IMG/VR virus record: IMGVR_UViG_3300041809_000248
Coordinates: 1-29,900 of that record
DNA length: 29,900 nucleotides
DNA from: a virus
Strand: one strand, 5' to 3'
Part shown: piece by piece, positions 7,329 to 14,594 of the stretch
How the letters are laid out: every line of letters starts with the position of its first letter
Position numbering within the stretch: position 1 is the stretch's first letter
The notes under the pieces: model-generated
The model's database searches: none
What the model was told of the DNA's origin: nothing
The model's input: the letters and a program-made list of their open reading frames with translations, nothing else
Program-made: the position numbers and the translations under genes

Positions 7329-8440
7329 TGTGCGGCCACTGTGAGGCCAACGCCGCGCTGAACTGCACGAAGGACGGCGACGGTTACAAGCCTCGCCGGC
7401 CCCCGATTGGCAGCGACCCCTACGGCGCGACGAAACCAAGCGCCATACCGCGCCCTGGGCCTCGTGGGCGCGAGATCGTGCCGAAGCCTGGGCTGCCGGC
7501 TGAATACCCCAGGTATTTGAAGCCTATCCCGGTGAACGACCGGGACATAGAGGCGAAGCTGCAAAGCTACGTCAAGGCTCATACCGGGGAGATCGAGCGG
7601 TGGCTGTATTCGACGTGGGAAGCGGACGCCGAGGCGATCAAGTATCAGGAAATCAGCAACGCAATCCGCGACGGCGAATTGCCGAAAGGATGGGTCGAAC
7701 GCTGGCAGCAGAGTTACGCGCGTTTCATCAACGACAAGCTCGCGCCGGATTGGGTCGCGTCGATGGCGGCGGGCGGCGGCTACATGGCCGACCAGCTTGC
7801 AAAGAAATTCGGCATCAACGCGCTGTTTCCCGACTCGGCGCAACGGCTGAACGACTGGATCAAGCACCGGGCGGCGGAACTGGCGGTCAATTTCAGCGAC
7901 CAGCAGACCTTGGCCGTGCGGGCGCTGATCCGGCATTTGGGCGTCGATGAGGGCATGGGACCAACCGCGCTCGCGCGCTACCTGCGGCCAGTGATCGGCC
8001 TGACGTTCAAAGAAGAAGCGGCCGTTATGAAATACCGGCAGGCGCAGCTTGCGCTTGGTCGGCCGGAAAAGGCGGTTGAGCATCTTGTCGGCAATTATTC
8101 GGGGTTCCTGCATCGGCGGCGTGCGGAGCGCATTGCGCAAACCGAGCTTTCGTTTGCGTACAACAACGGCGCGCTCGAAGAAATGCGCCACGTCCGCGAC
8201 AAGGGAATAATCCGCGACCCGATTGTGAAGAAATGGCTCACGGCAGGGACCGAACACACTTGCGAATTTTGTGAAGGGCTGAACGGTCAAATCGTTGACC
8301 TCGAAGAAACGTACCCCGGCGCGACTGACACGCTTCCAAACACTTACGTCCCGCCGGCTCATCCGAAATGTCAATGCACGTTGCTCTATGAGCTATTGAC
8401 GATAAACGGGCGACCGAACATCTGGCTCGCGGCGGCGTAA
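7328..8440 (+). CDS. Mu gpF-like minor head protein
   Basis: Head morphogenesis protein of the Mu gpF / SPP1 gp7 family, associated with the portal. The family signature is clear at the C terminus: RRRAERIAQTEL followed by WLTAGTEHTCEFC and PPAHPKCQCTLL. C312, C315, C348 and C350 with H345 could form a metal site. Unusually, the N terminus also starts with a Cys cluster (C2, C5, C13). The protein is 370 aa. It begins at the ATG overlapping the portal stop and precedes the protease gene, as in many HK97-like head clusters. Confidence 0.85.
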   Translation: MCGHCEANAALNCTKDGDGYKPRRPPIGSDPYGATKPSAIPRPGPRGREIVPKPGLPAEYPRYLKPIPVNDRDIEAKLQSYVKAHTGEIERWLYSTWEADAEAIKYQEISNAIRDGELPKGWVERWQQSYARFINDKLAPDWVASMAAGGGYMADQLAKKFGINALFPDSAQRLNDWIKHRAAELAVNFSDQQTLAVRALIRHLGVDEGMGPTALARYLRPVIGLTFKEEAAVMKYRQAQLALGRPEKAVEHLVGNYSGFLHRRRAERIAQTELSFAYNNGALEEMRHVRDKGIIRDPIVKKWLTAGTEHTCEFCEGLNGQIVDLEETYPGATDTLPNTYVPPAHPKCQCTLLYELLTINGRPNIWLAAA

Positions 8441-8466
8441 ATATCATCACAAAATCGAGGCGGCAA

Positions 8467-9366
8467 ATGGCGGGTTTCAAAACGAAATCGGTCCCTTTCG
8501 ACTATCAGGTGAAGGCCGATGGTCGGACGTTTGACGGACACGCGGCGGTTTTCAACAACCTCGATTCATACCGGGATCGGATTTTGCCCGGCGCCTTCGT
8601 CAAAACGATCAAAGAGGGCTTGCCGGCGAATCGGATCAAGGTGCTTTGGCAGCATTGTTGGGACCGGCCTATCGGGTTGCCCCTCAACATGAGCGAGGAT
8701 TCGACGGGTCTGCTCGTCGAGGCGCGCGTGTCGGCCGTGCCGGACGGCGACATGGCGCTTCAACTGATGCGCGACAAGGTGGTTGACGCGCTCTCGATTG
8801 GCTACCGCACCGTCAAATTCAACCAGACAAACCCCGGCGACGGCACGCCGCCGATCACCGATCTCGTCGAATTGAAGCTGCGCGAGTTTTCGCCGGTCAC
8901 ATTCGGCGCGAACGACCAAGCCCTGATTACAGGCGTGAAGGCGACCGAAACGTTGCGTCAAATTTTGAGCGACGACCCCCAGGCGGTCGCGGCTTTTCTC
9001 GCCGAACTGCAAGAGGCGCAGCGAAAGGCAAAGGCGGCGGGCAATCCCCCGCCGAACGTCGGCGACGTGAAAGCGGGGCGCATGATCTCGGCGGCAAACG
9101 CGAAGATCATCCAAGGCGCATGTGACGCGCTGGCCGCGACGGGCGGCGCGTTGAGCGATTGCAGCGATGCCTTGCAAGCACTCTTGGCCGACTCCGCCAG
9201 CGACGACGACTCGGCGGCTGGCGGCGACGGGCAGCCCCCTGAGCCGGCTTCGACCACTCAGCAGGGCGACAAGCAAGAGCCGCTACCCTTCAACGTGGAC
9301 CCGGCAGCGTTCCAGTCCGCGCTCGAAAAATTGGCAAAGCTGGCGAGCTTGGGACAGCGACCCTAG
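8467..9366 (+). CDS. HK97-type prohead protease with C-terminal extension
   Basis: Serine protease (peptidase family S78) that trims capsid precursors during maturation. Residues 1-158 form the protease core: FDGHAAVFNNLDSYRDRILPG near the start, the catalytic His in LWQHCW (H63), the catalytic Ser in ALSIGYR (S110), and the ELREFSPVTFGAN-type segment at ~135-150. The remaining ~140 residues are Ala/Asp/Pro/Gln-rich and helical in parts, likely a scaffold-like extension. GAGGCGG lies before the ATG. The capsid gene follows. Confidence 0.92.
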   Translation: MAGFKTKSVPFDYQVKADGRTFDGHAAVFNNLDSYRDRILPGAFVKTIKEGLPANRIKVLWQHCWDRPIGLPLNMSEDSTGLLVEARVSAVPDGDMALQLMRDKVVDALSIGYRTVKFNQTNPGDGTPPITDLVELKLREFSPVTFGANDQALITGVKATETLRQILSDDPQAVAAFLAELQEAQRKAKAAGNPPPNVGDVKAGRMISAANAKIIQGACDALAATGGALSDCSDALQALLADSASDDDSAAGGDGQPPEPASTTQQGDKQEPLPFNVDPAAFQSALEKLAKLASLGQRP

Positions 9367-9433
9367 CGACAAACGGCCGCGGCCATTCGGCGGCGGTAAG
9401 TCTTCAACATCAAAACGGACGGGGGAAAGAAGC

Positions 9434-10861
9434 ATGACGGCCGAAGAACTGAAAAAACACTTCGACGACGCGATTGCGGCCCTGACGGCTTCGCTCGTGA
9501 AGCGCGACGAGGAAATCAAAAACCTCGGTGACGTGACGGCGGCGACGAAAAAGCAGTTGACGGACGCCGAAGGGCGATTCGACGCGATCACGGCGGAACT
9601 GGCGGGCGCGAAAAAGCGCGCCGACGACCTCGAACTCAAATTCGGGCGTCCCGGCATGGCCCGCGGCCACGGCGGCGAGCGCAAGAGCGCGGCCGATATG
9701 TTCACCGAGAGCGACGAATTCAAAAACATGATGACGAAGAATCTGCTGTCGTGCGGCGCGGTGCCGGTCGGCGACGGGTTCTCGCGGAAAGACTTGTCGG
9801 GCGCGAGCGGCAGCGCCGGCATGGTCGTCATTCCCGACATTCAGGCGACGGTCATCGTGCCGCCGCAGCGCCAGTTTTACTTGCGCGGCCTATTCGGCGG
9901 GCAAACGACCGTGAGCAACCTCGTGGAATTCATCTGCGAAACGGGCTTCGCAAATCTGTTCACGACCCTGGCGGCGGCGGCAGCGGCCGGTGCGCAGCAG
10001 ATCACGGTTGCCAGCGTCGCGGGCCTCTACCGCAACCAAAAGTTGTGGGTCGATGTCGAAGGCCCGTTCTCGATCTCCGACGTGGCGACGGACGGCTCGA
10101 ACGTCGTGTCGCTGAACGCGCCGCTGGTGTCCGCGAAGGTCGCCGGCATGTCGGTCGTGTCGAACACCTACGGCCCGAAGGCCGAAGGGACCGACGCGCC
10201 CGAAATGAACATCACCTACGACCGGCAGACGGTCCCGGTGAAAACCCTTTCGTCCTGGGTGCCTGTGACGCGCCAAATCCTGCTGGACGCGCCGCAGTTG
10301 AACGCGCTCATCAACATCAAGCTGGCCTACGGCTTGAAGATCACCGAAGAAGAGCAGTTTTTGTACGGCGACGGGACCGGCGAAAGCCTGCTCGGCGTCC
10401 TGAATACCCCGAGCATTCAGCATTACGCCTGGTCGTCGGGCGTCAAGACGGACACGAAAATCGACGCGCTGCGCCGCGCGATGACACTCGCCCGGTTGGC
10501 TCACTACCCGGTCGATGGCATCATTCTGCACCCCTATGACCTGGAAAGCATCGAACTCATCAAGGACACGATGGGCCGGTACATTTGGGTCAACGTGAAC
10601 GACGGCGGCGTGCCGCGGTTCTGGCGCGTCCCGGCTCTCGAAACCGAAGCGATCCGGCCGGGAACCTCGCTGCTCGGCGCGTTCTCCCTCGGCGCGGCGG
10701 TCGTGGACCGCGAGCAGACCACCGTGCGCGTGAGCGATTCGCACAGCGACTTTTTCGTGAAGGGCAAGATGGCAATTCTGGTCGAGGAACGGCTGGCGCT
10801 GAAAGTCGAGCGGCCGGAAGCGTTCGTCGAAGTCGCCTTCGACGCGCCCCCCTCGTACTAA
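9434..10861 (+). CDS. Major capsid protein (HK97 fold)
   Basis: Main shell protein, 475 aa. ATG at 9434 is chosen because GGGGGAAAG (9421-9429) precedes it; the frame is open upstream but overlaps the protease. Residues 1-72 are a predicted coiled coil (delta-type scaffold), expected to be removed near residues 72-125. The mature part has the HK97 pattern: SGSAGMVVIPDIQ, TVPVKTLSSWVPVTRQILLDAP (267-288), EEEQFLYGDGTGESLLGVLN (306-324), the ILHPYDLESIELIKD helix (~364-378) and the C-terminal DFFVKGKMAILVEERLAL strand. A ~70-residue insert sits in the E-loop region (about 173-247). A strong terminator follows. Confidence 0.93.
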   Translation: MTAEELKKHFDDAIAALTASLVKRDEEIKNLGDVTAATKKQLTDAEGRFDAITAELAGAKKRADDLELKFGRPGMARGHGGERKSAADMFTESDEFKNMMTKNLLSCGAVPVGDGFSRKDLSGASGSAGMVVIPDIQATVIVPPQRQFYLRGLFGGQTTVSNLVEFICETGFANLFTTLAAAAAAGAQQITVASVAGLYRNQKLWVDVEGPFSISDVATDGSNVVSLNAPLVSAKVAGMSVVSNTYGPKAEGTDAPEMNITYDRQTVPVKTLSSWVPVTRQILLDAPQLNALINIKLAYGLKITEEEQFLYGDGTGESLLGVLNTPSIQHYAWSSGVKTDTKIDALRRAMTLARLAHYPVDGIILHPYDLESIELIKDTMGRYIWVNVNDGGVPRFWRVPALETEAIRPGTSLLGAFSLGAAVVDREQTTVRVSDSHSDFFVKGKMAILVEERLALKVERPEAFVEVAFDAPPSY

Positions 10862-10873
10862 CCGACCTCCGCG

Positions 10874-10897
10874 AAGGGCGTTAGCGATAACGCCTTT
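10874..10897 (+). terminator. GCGA-loop hairpin after the capsid gene
   Basis: AAGGGCGTTA (10874-10883) and TAACGCCTTT (10888-10897) pair over ten positions, one a G-U pair, around a GCGA loop. There is no useful T tract, so it may protect the capsid mRNA 3' end or act together with the stronger terminator 18 bases downstream. Confidence 0.45.
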
Positions 10898-10914
10898 CGA
10901 TCCTGGGTGGTGGT

Positions 10915-10948
10915 GGGGCCGCGTCTGGTCAACGCGGCCCCTTCTTTT
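10915..10948 (+). terminator. Strong intrinsic terminator after the capsid gene
   Basis: GGGGCCGCGT (10915-10924) pairs perfectly with ACGCGGCCCC (10932-10941) around a 7-base loop, followed by TTCTTTT. Downstream genes lack an obvious promoter here, so partial read-through probably sets a high capsid-to-downstream ratio. Confidence 0.85.
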
Positions 10949-10979
10949 CCCAAACCTAATTCAACGGGGAGCAGAAAAA

Positions 10980-11174
10980 ATGACAAACGTGCAGCGAATT
11001 CTTACCGCGGCTATGACCAACAACCCGAAGGGGGGAATTGCGGCGCTCGCCGGCATCGCCGTCGAGATCGCCACGGTTCCGAATATCTCGTCAACGGCCG
11101 TTCAAGTTTTCAACGGCGCCTCGGTCGTGATTCTGGCGCTCGCCAGCGTCGTGCCGGGCACGATTATTCAGTAA
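10980..11174 (+). CDS. Small hydrophobic protein, 64 aa
   Basis: Function not recognised. GGGGAG (10965-10970) stands before the ATG. After a short polar start (MTNVQRILTAAMTNNPKGG) the chain is almost uncharged, with hydrophobic runs at residues ~19-33 and ~42-64 (SVVILALASVVPGTIIQ). It ends 16 bases before the hydrolase gene, so a holin role is possible. A capsid decoration or membrane-anchored protein cannot be excluded, since it directly follows the capsid gene. Confidence 0.6.
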   Translation: MTNVQRILTAAMTNNPKGGIAALAGIAVEIATVPNISSTAVQVFNGASVVILALASVVPGTIIQ

Positions 11175-11190
11175 AGGGACGGGGAAAAAC

Positions 11191-11610
11191 ATGCAGGGAA
11201 CATTAGACGTTGCCGCGAAATATCTTGGCGTTGCCGAAGCGCCGGCGGGCGCGGCCCCGAATCCGACCATCCTCAAATTTCAGGCGGTCGTTCACAACCC
11301 GGCCGACGACGAAGTGCCTTGGTGCGCCGCTTTCGCCAACGACGTTTTGAGCGAGGCGGGCATCGAGGGAACGAACAAGCCGAATGCGCGCTCGTTCATG
11401 GATTGGGGCGTCGAAACCGACAATCCCGAACCGGGCGACATTGTGGTTTTCTGGCGCGGCGACCCGAACGGCTGGCAGGGCCACGTTGCGTTTTTCGTGG
11501 AATTTCTCGAAGGCGCGCTGGTCCGCGTACTCGGCGGCAACCAGCACGACAGCGTTTGCTATGCGAATTTCCCGACCGCGCGTGTTTTGGGTTATCGGCG
11601 CGCGGCGTGA
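11191..11610 (+). CDS. NlpC/P60-CHAP-like peptidoglycan hydrolase (probable endolysin)
   Basis: Likely cleaves peptide links or the sugar-peptide amide of cell-wall peptidoglycan. The 139-aa protein is a single cysteine-peptidase-like domain, resembling the TIGR02594 family: catalytic Cys in VPWCAAF (C45), the SFMDWG and PEPGDIVVFWRG segments, His in WQGHVAFF (H98) and a polar third residue in GGNQHDSV (N117). It has no signal peptide or binding domain, so it would need a holin to reach the wall or be a virion-associated enzyme. The ATG follows AAAGGGACGGGG. Finding it between capsid and connector genes is unusual for a lysis gene. Confidence 0.8.
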   Translation: MQGTLDVAAKYLGVAEAPAGAAPNPTILKFQAVVHNPADDEVPWCAAFANDVLSEAGIEGTNKPNARSFMDWGVETDNPEPGDIVVFWRGDPNGWQGHVAFFVEFLEGALVRVLGGNQHDSVCYANFPTARVLGYRRAA

Positions 11611-11628
11611 ACGAAAGAACGGACGGAA

Positions 11629-12030
11629 ATGCAAAACACGAACATGGGCGCGCCGACCAGATTGCGCGCCCTTCGGTCGTTCACGAATCGCACGCCCATC
11701 GCGACCGGCTATCGCGTGCTGCGAATCAGCGCGGGCGCGGTGTTCACGGTAACGTGGCGGCGCGCGGCCGAACTCATCGCGGCGAAAATGGCGGTCGTCT
11801 ATCGGGACGACGACGTGCCGGCGAAACCGCGGCGGGAAACGCCCCACGACGCGCCGCACGGCCCGCAGGATGAGACTTTCGAGACCAAGGCGAATACGGC
11901 GACGGGCGAACCGCTCGTCGTGCAGAACGGCGTCCCTGGGAAGCGTGGCCGCGGCCGTCCTTCCAACGCGGAACGTGCGGCCTGGGCGGCGGCTGAGGCA
12001 GCGGCCGGGGGCGGCGGGAGCATCCCATGA
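11629..12030 (+). CDS. Hypothetical protein with AT-hook-like motif, 133 aa
   Basis: Function not recognised. Residues 1-65 look folded (YRVLRISAGAVFTVTWRRAAELIAAKMAVVYRDDD), and residues ~66-133 are disordered, basic and then Ala/Gly-rich. The segment KRGRGRPSNAERAA (residues 105-118) has the RGRP core of AT-hook minor-groove DNA-binding motifs. Its stop overlaps the connector start (ATGA at 12027). A role in the head, touching packaged DNA, or in head-tail joining is possible but unproven. Confidence 0.7.
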   Translation: MQNTNMGAPTRLRALRSFTNRTPIATGYRVLRISAGAVFTVTWRRAAELIAAKMAVVYRDDDVPAKPRRETPHDAPHGPQDETFETKANTATGEPLVVQNGVPGKRGRGRPSNAERAAWAAAEAAAGGGGSIP

Positions 12031-12620
12031 TCGACGACCAAAACGAGTGCATCGGCGACAACGGCAACGGGACCGGGGGCAACCAAACCATCGGCGTGCT
12101 CGATTGCATCTACGGGGAGCGGCGCGTGCCTCTCAAGCCGCCCCCGCCACTCACGGCAATCAACGACCGTTTCGCTATTTCGCTCGACGACGTGCGCGGC
12201 TGGCTTGAATTGCCGGCGTCGTATGACGACGCCTCGCCGGAAAACAAACGCCTCGTGATGATGGCGACGGTCGCAAAGCAGATCGCCGATTCGTTTTGCA
12301 ACAATCCTTTCGTCGATGACCAGGATGCGCCCCTGCCGATCCCCGAAGGCGTGCAGTTTGCGGTGATGAACCTGATTGCCGACCTGTATTGGGAACACAA
12401 AGCGCGGGCGAAAAAGCAGCAGCAGGCGGGCGGCGCCGTGACGCAACGGCGCGCGGGCGAATTGTCGGAAAGCTACGCGGCGGCGGAAAAAACCGAACTG
12501 TCCGCGACGGTTCAAAACGCGCTCTTGCCCTATCGGCTGATGCCGCGCAGCCGCGAGGTCAAGCGGATTACGCGCCTGCCTCTCACGAGCATGAGCGTCA
12601 TCCCGGAGAACGGCATGTGA
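12027..12620 (+). CDS. Head-tail connector (HK97 gp6-like adaptor)
   Basis: Adaptor ring below the portal. Residues ~48-150 have the helical pattern of the gp6-like head-tail connector family: FAISLDDVRGWLELP, a long helix (PENKRLVMMATVAKQIADSF), and the PIPEGVQFAVMNLIADLYWEHK helix. Near the end VQNALLPYRLMPR matches the usual C-terminal LL.PYR motif. The N-terminal 45 residues are an extra, flexible Asn/Gly/Pro-rich piece. Position between head and neck genes supports the call. The start overlaps the previous stop. Confidence 0.8.
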   Translation: MIDDQNECIGDNGNGTGGNQTIGVLDCIYGERRVPLKPPPPLTAINDRFAISLDDVRGWLELPASYDDASPENKRLVMMATVAKQIADSFCNNPFVDDQDAPLPIPEGVQFAVMNLIADLYWEHKARAKKQQQAGGAVTQRRAGELSESYAAAEKTELSATVQNALLPYRLMPRSREVKRITRLPLTSMSVIPENGM

Positions 12621-12621
12621 A

Positions 12622-13170
12622 ATGGGCGGCGACGCGACGACGGACACCGACCGCGGGTGGATCAAAATATCGGAAGCGGCCGAAGCCCTGGCAAAGAGCG
12701 CGGTCGAGGTCGGCATCTTCGGCGGCATTCACAATCTGCTCGGCCAGTCCATCGCCGATTACGCGATCGACAACGAATTCGGCGCGCCGAAGGCGCACAT
12801 TCCCGAACGGTCGTTCGTTCGGGCGACGGTGGACCGCAACCGCGGAAAATACGACAAGTTGGTTGACCAGCTAATCGACGACATTCTCGAAGGGCGCGGG
12901 ACCGTGCAGGGCGGTCTCGTCATCCTGGGGATGATGGTCCAGAACGACATAAAGCTGTTCATCACGAACTTTCGCAGCCCGGCCGACGCTCCGGCGACGA
13001 TTCTGAAAAAGCTGAACCGGCACGACTTCAAGCGTTTCAAGAAGCTCGGCGTGCTGCCGATTGGCGCGAACCATCCCTTGATTGATACGGGCGCGATGCG
13101 AAACGCGGTGTTATTCCGCGTCATCGACACGACGGGCGGCGGGCAAGAGCCGGCCGGCGAAGGGGCATGA
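12622..13170 (+). CDS. Tail-completion/neck protein (HK97 gp10 or Mu gpG type)
   Basis: Probably a head-tail joining or tail-terminator-like protein. The signature is VEVGIFGG (~28-35), then IADYAIDNEFGAPKAHIPERSFVRATVDRN (~44-73), the neighbourhood of a conserved NEFG...IP.RPF.R motif seen in these families. A C-terminal segment HPLIDTGAMRNAVLFRV (~150-166) also matches the usual PLIDTG.L..sI ending. 182 aa is within family range. It starts two bases after the connector and overlaps the next gene by ATGA. Confidence 0.78.
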   Translation: MGGDATTDTDRGWIKISEAAEALAKSAVEVGIFGGIHNLLGQSIADYAIDNEFGAPKAHIPERSFVRATVDRNRGKYDKLVDQLIDDILEGRGTVQGGLVILGMMVQNDIKLFITNFRSPADAPATILKKLNRHDFKRFKKLGVLPIGANHPLIDTGAMRNAVLFRVIDTTGGGQEPAGEGA

Positions 13171-13526
13171 AAATGGTTTTCTTTCTGCTCGCCCCTTTCT
13201 CGGAAGTGTTCTTGCTGCGCCGAACCGCGCCCGGTGTGTTTATCAAAGGGCGATGGGTCGAGGGCGCGACGACGGAAACGCCAGTGACCGGAAGCGTCCA
13301 GCAAGCCAACGACCGCGACATTCAACTGCTGCCGGAAGGCTTGCGCACGAACGAAACGCTCAAGATTTTCACCGAAGTCGAGATTAAGACGGAAAACCAA
13401 CCGGCTCACCAAAGCGCCGACGTGATCGTGCGTAAGGGCGTCGAGTATTTAGTGATGAGCGCGGCGACGTTCGGCGCGCCGCTGCCTCACTGGCGCGTCC
13501 TGGCGCGCAAGATCGAGGGACAATGA
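13167..13526 (+). CDS. Head-closure/stopper-like protein
   Basis: 119 aa. The central GRWVEGATTETPVTGSVQQAN...IQLLPEGLRTNETLKIFT block is typical of small phage proteins placed between connector and tail terminator, where head-closure (stopper) proteins lie. A C-terminal part, DVIVRKGVEYLVMSAATFG...HWRVLARK, is beta-rich as in that family. The first ~18 residues are hydrophobic (FFLLAPFSEVFLL), which may be a buried strand rather than a signal. Overlapping starts and stops on both sides (ATGA) imply coupled synthesis. Confidence 0.68.
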   Translation: MKMVFFLLAPFSEVFLLRRTAPGVFIKGRWVEGATTETPVTGSVQQANDRDIQLLPEGLRTNETLKIFTEVEIKTENQPAHQSADVIVRKGVEYLVMSAATFGAPLPHWRVLARKIEGQ

Positions 13527-13708
13527 GCCTTGCAGACGCCCCCACCGCGAAAAACAGCGCGGACGACGACCGCCGGGCGCGCGGCGAAAAAACGATCATT
13601 CAAAGATTCGCGGCCCTCTTGCACGAGGGGGTCGGCCGACCGTGGCGACCGCGCGTGAAACTCGAAGGCGCGACGGCGCATGAACAACGAGAGCGCCGGG
13701 GGCAATAA
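13523..13708 (+). CDS. Hypothetical protein, 61 aa
   Basis: Function not recognised. A small, highly charged protein (Arg/Glu/Asp-rich ends) with a short amphipathic middle (TIIQRFAALLHEGV, residues ~24-37). The start overlaps the stopper gene (ATGA at 13523) and its stop overlaps the neck gene (TAATG at 13706-13710), so the frame is very probably translated, if only to couple the neighbours. Confidence 0.6.
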   Translation: MSLADAPTAKNSADDDRRARGEKTIIQRFAALLHEGVGRPWRPRVKLEGATAHEQRERRGQ

Positions 13709-14571
13709 TGGCAACGCGCAGACAAATCGAGGACGCGCTGCACGCCTGGTTTGTCGCGGCGACGGGGTACGACGCCGCTCAAGTCATTTGGGCGAATCAA
13801 AGCGCGGTCCCGCCTGAATTGCCTTACGCGACGTTGCAGATCATCGCCGGCCCGACCAGCATCGGCATCTTCGACGACTTATCGACGCCGCCGCGGGGTT
13901 CGCCCTCGGCGGAAGTCATCTTGTCGGGCGTGCGCGAGCAAACGCTGTCCTGCCGGCTGTTCGGCGACGGCGCGAGCGACAAAGCGGAGTTAGTGAATTC
14001 TGCTTTGAGCGAGCCGATTCCGTCGAGCAACTTGCAAGCGGCGCAGATCGTGACGTTCACGCTCAACCGGGGAGAATACTACGCGGCCCATCTCGTAACC
14101 CTCGGCGGCGTCGAGATCGTCGTGCCGGCCGTTCTTTCCTTAATAACCAGCGTCACTCGCGCGCTCTTGGTCGAAAAGATCAACGCAAATCGTTGGTGTA
14201 AGGAAAACAACCTGCACGCCGCCAAGGTCGCGGGACACGGCAACCATCACGAATTCACGGTTACGTCGCGCCGCGGCTGCGAGTTTTCTTTTTCGGCGGG
14301 CGCGACGATGACGGCGGCGTTGACGCAAGCGGCAACCGACATTTCGCTCATCGACACGCCGGCCGGGGTCGTGGACCTGGGCGTGCAACGTGAAACCGAC
14401 TTCGAGGACGCGGCGAACATCGACGTGCGCTTTTACATTTCCAAGCACCGCGTCGTGGTCGGCGTTTCGACCATCGAGAGCGTCGAGATCGGCGCAAAGC
14501 TATTCACTGACGCGGCCGGAACCCGCCACGCCAATAAATTTACTTCGGTTGTCGCACCGAAAACCGAATAA
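13708..14571 (+). CDS. Neck/tail-terminator protein with inserted domain
   Basis: Probably caps the tail and joins it to the neck. Residues 1-115 (ATRRQIEDALHAWFVAATG, then IWANQSAVPPELPYATLQII and an SCRLFGDGA strand) and ~206-287 (ETDFEDAANIDVRFYISKHR...VESVEI) resemble the phage neck-terminator family of contractile-tail phages. Between them lies ~90 residues, about 116-205, that the family core does not need (AAHLVTLGGVEIVVPAV, a helix VTRALLVEKINAN, then HHEFTVTSRRGCEFSFSAG). A similar kind of insert occurs in the sheath and baseplate J. It precedes the sheath gene, as expected. Confidence 0.72.
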   Translation: MATRRQIEDALHAWFVAATGYDAAQVIWANQSAVPPELPYATLQIIAGPTSIGIFDDLSTPPRGSPSAEVILSGVREQTLSCRLFGDGASDKAELVNSALSEPIPSSNLQAAQIVTFTLNRGEYYAAHLVTLGGVEIVVPAVLSLITSVTRALLVEKINANRWCKENNLHAAKVAGHGNHHEFTVTSRRGCEFSFSAGATMTAALTQAATDISLIDTPAGVVDLGVQRETDFEDAANIDVRFYISKHRVVVGVSTIESVEIGAKLFTDAAGTRHANKFTSVVAPKTE

Positions 14572-14594
14572 CAACGAAATCAGGAGGCCGGAAA

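Noticed and set aside
9167-9433. Upstream in-frame extension of the capsid gene (89 extra codons)
   Set aside because: It overlaps the end of the protease gene in another frame, encodes an Arg/Ser/Pro-rich stretch typical of a shifted GC-rich frame, and a good ribosome site stands before the ATG at 9434.
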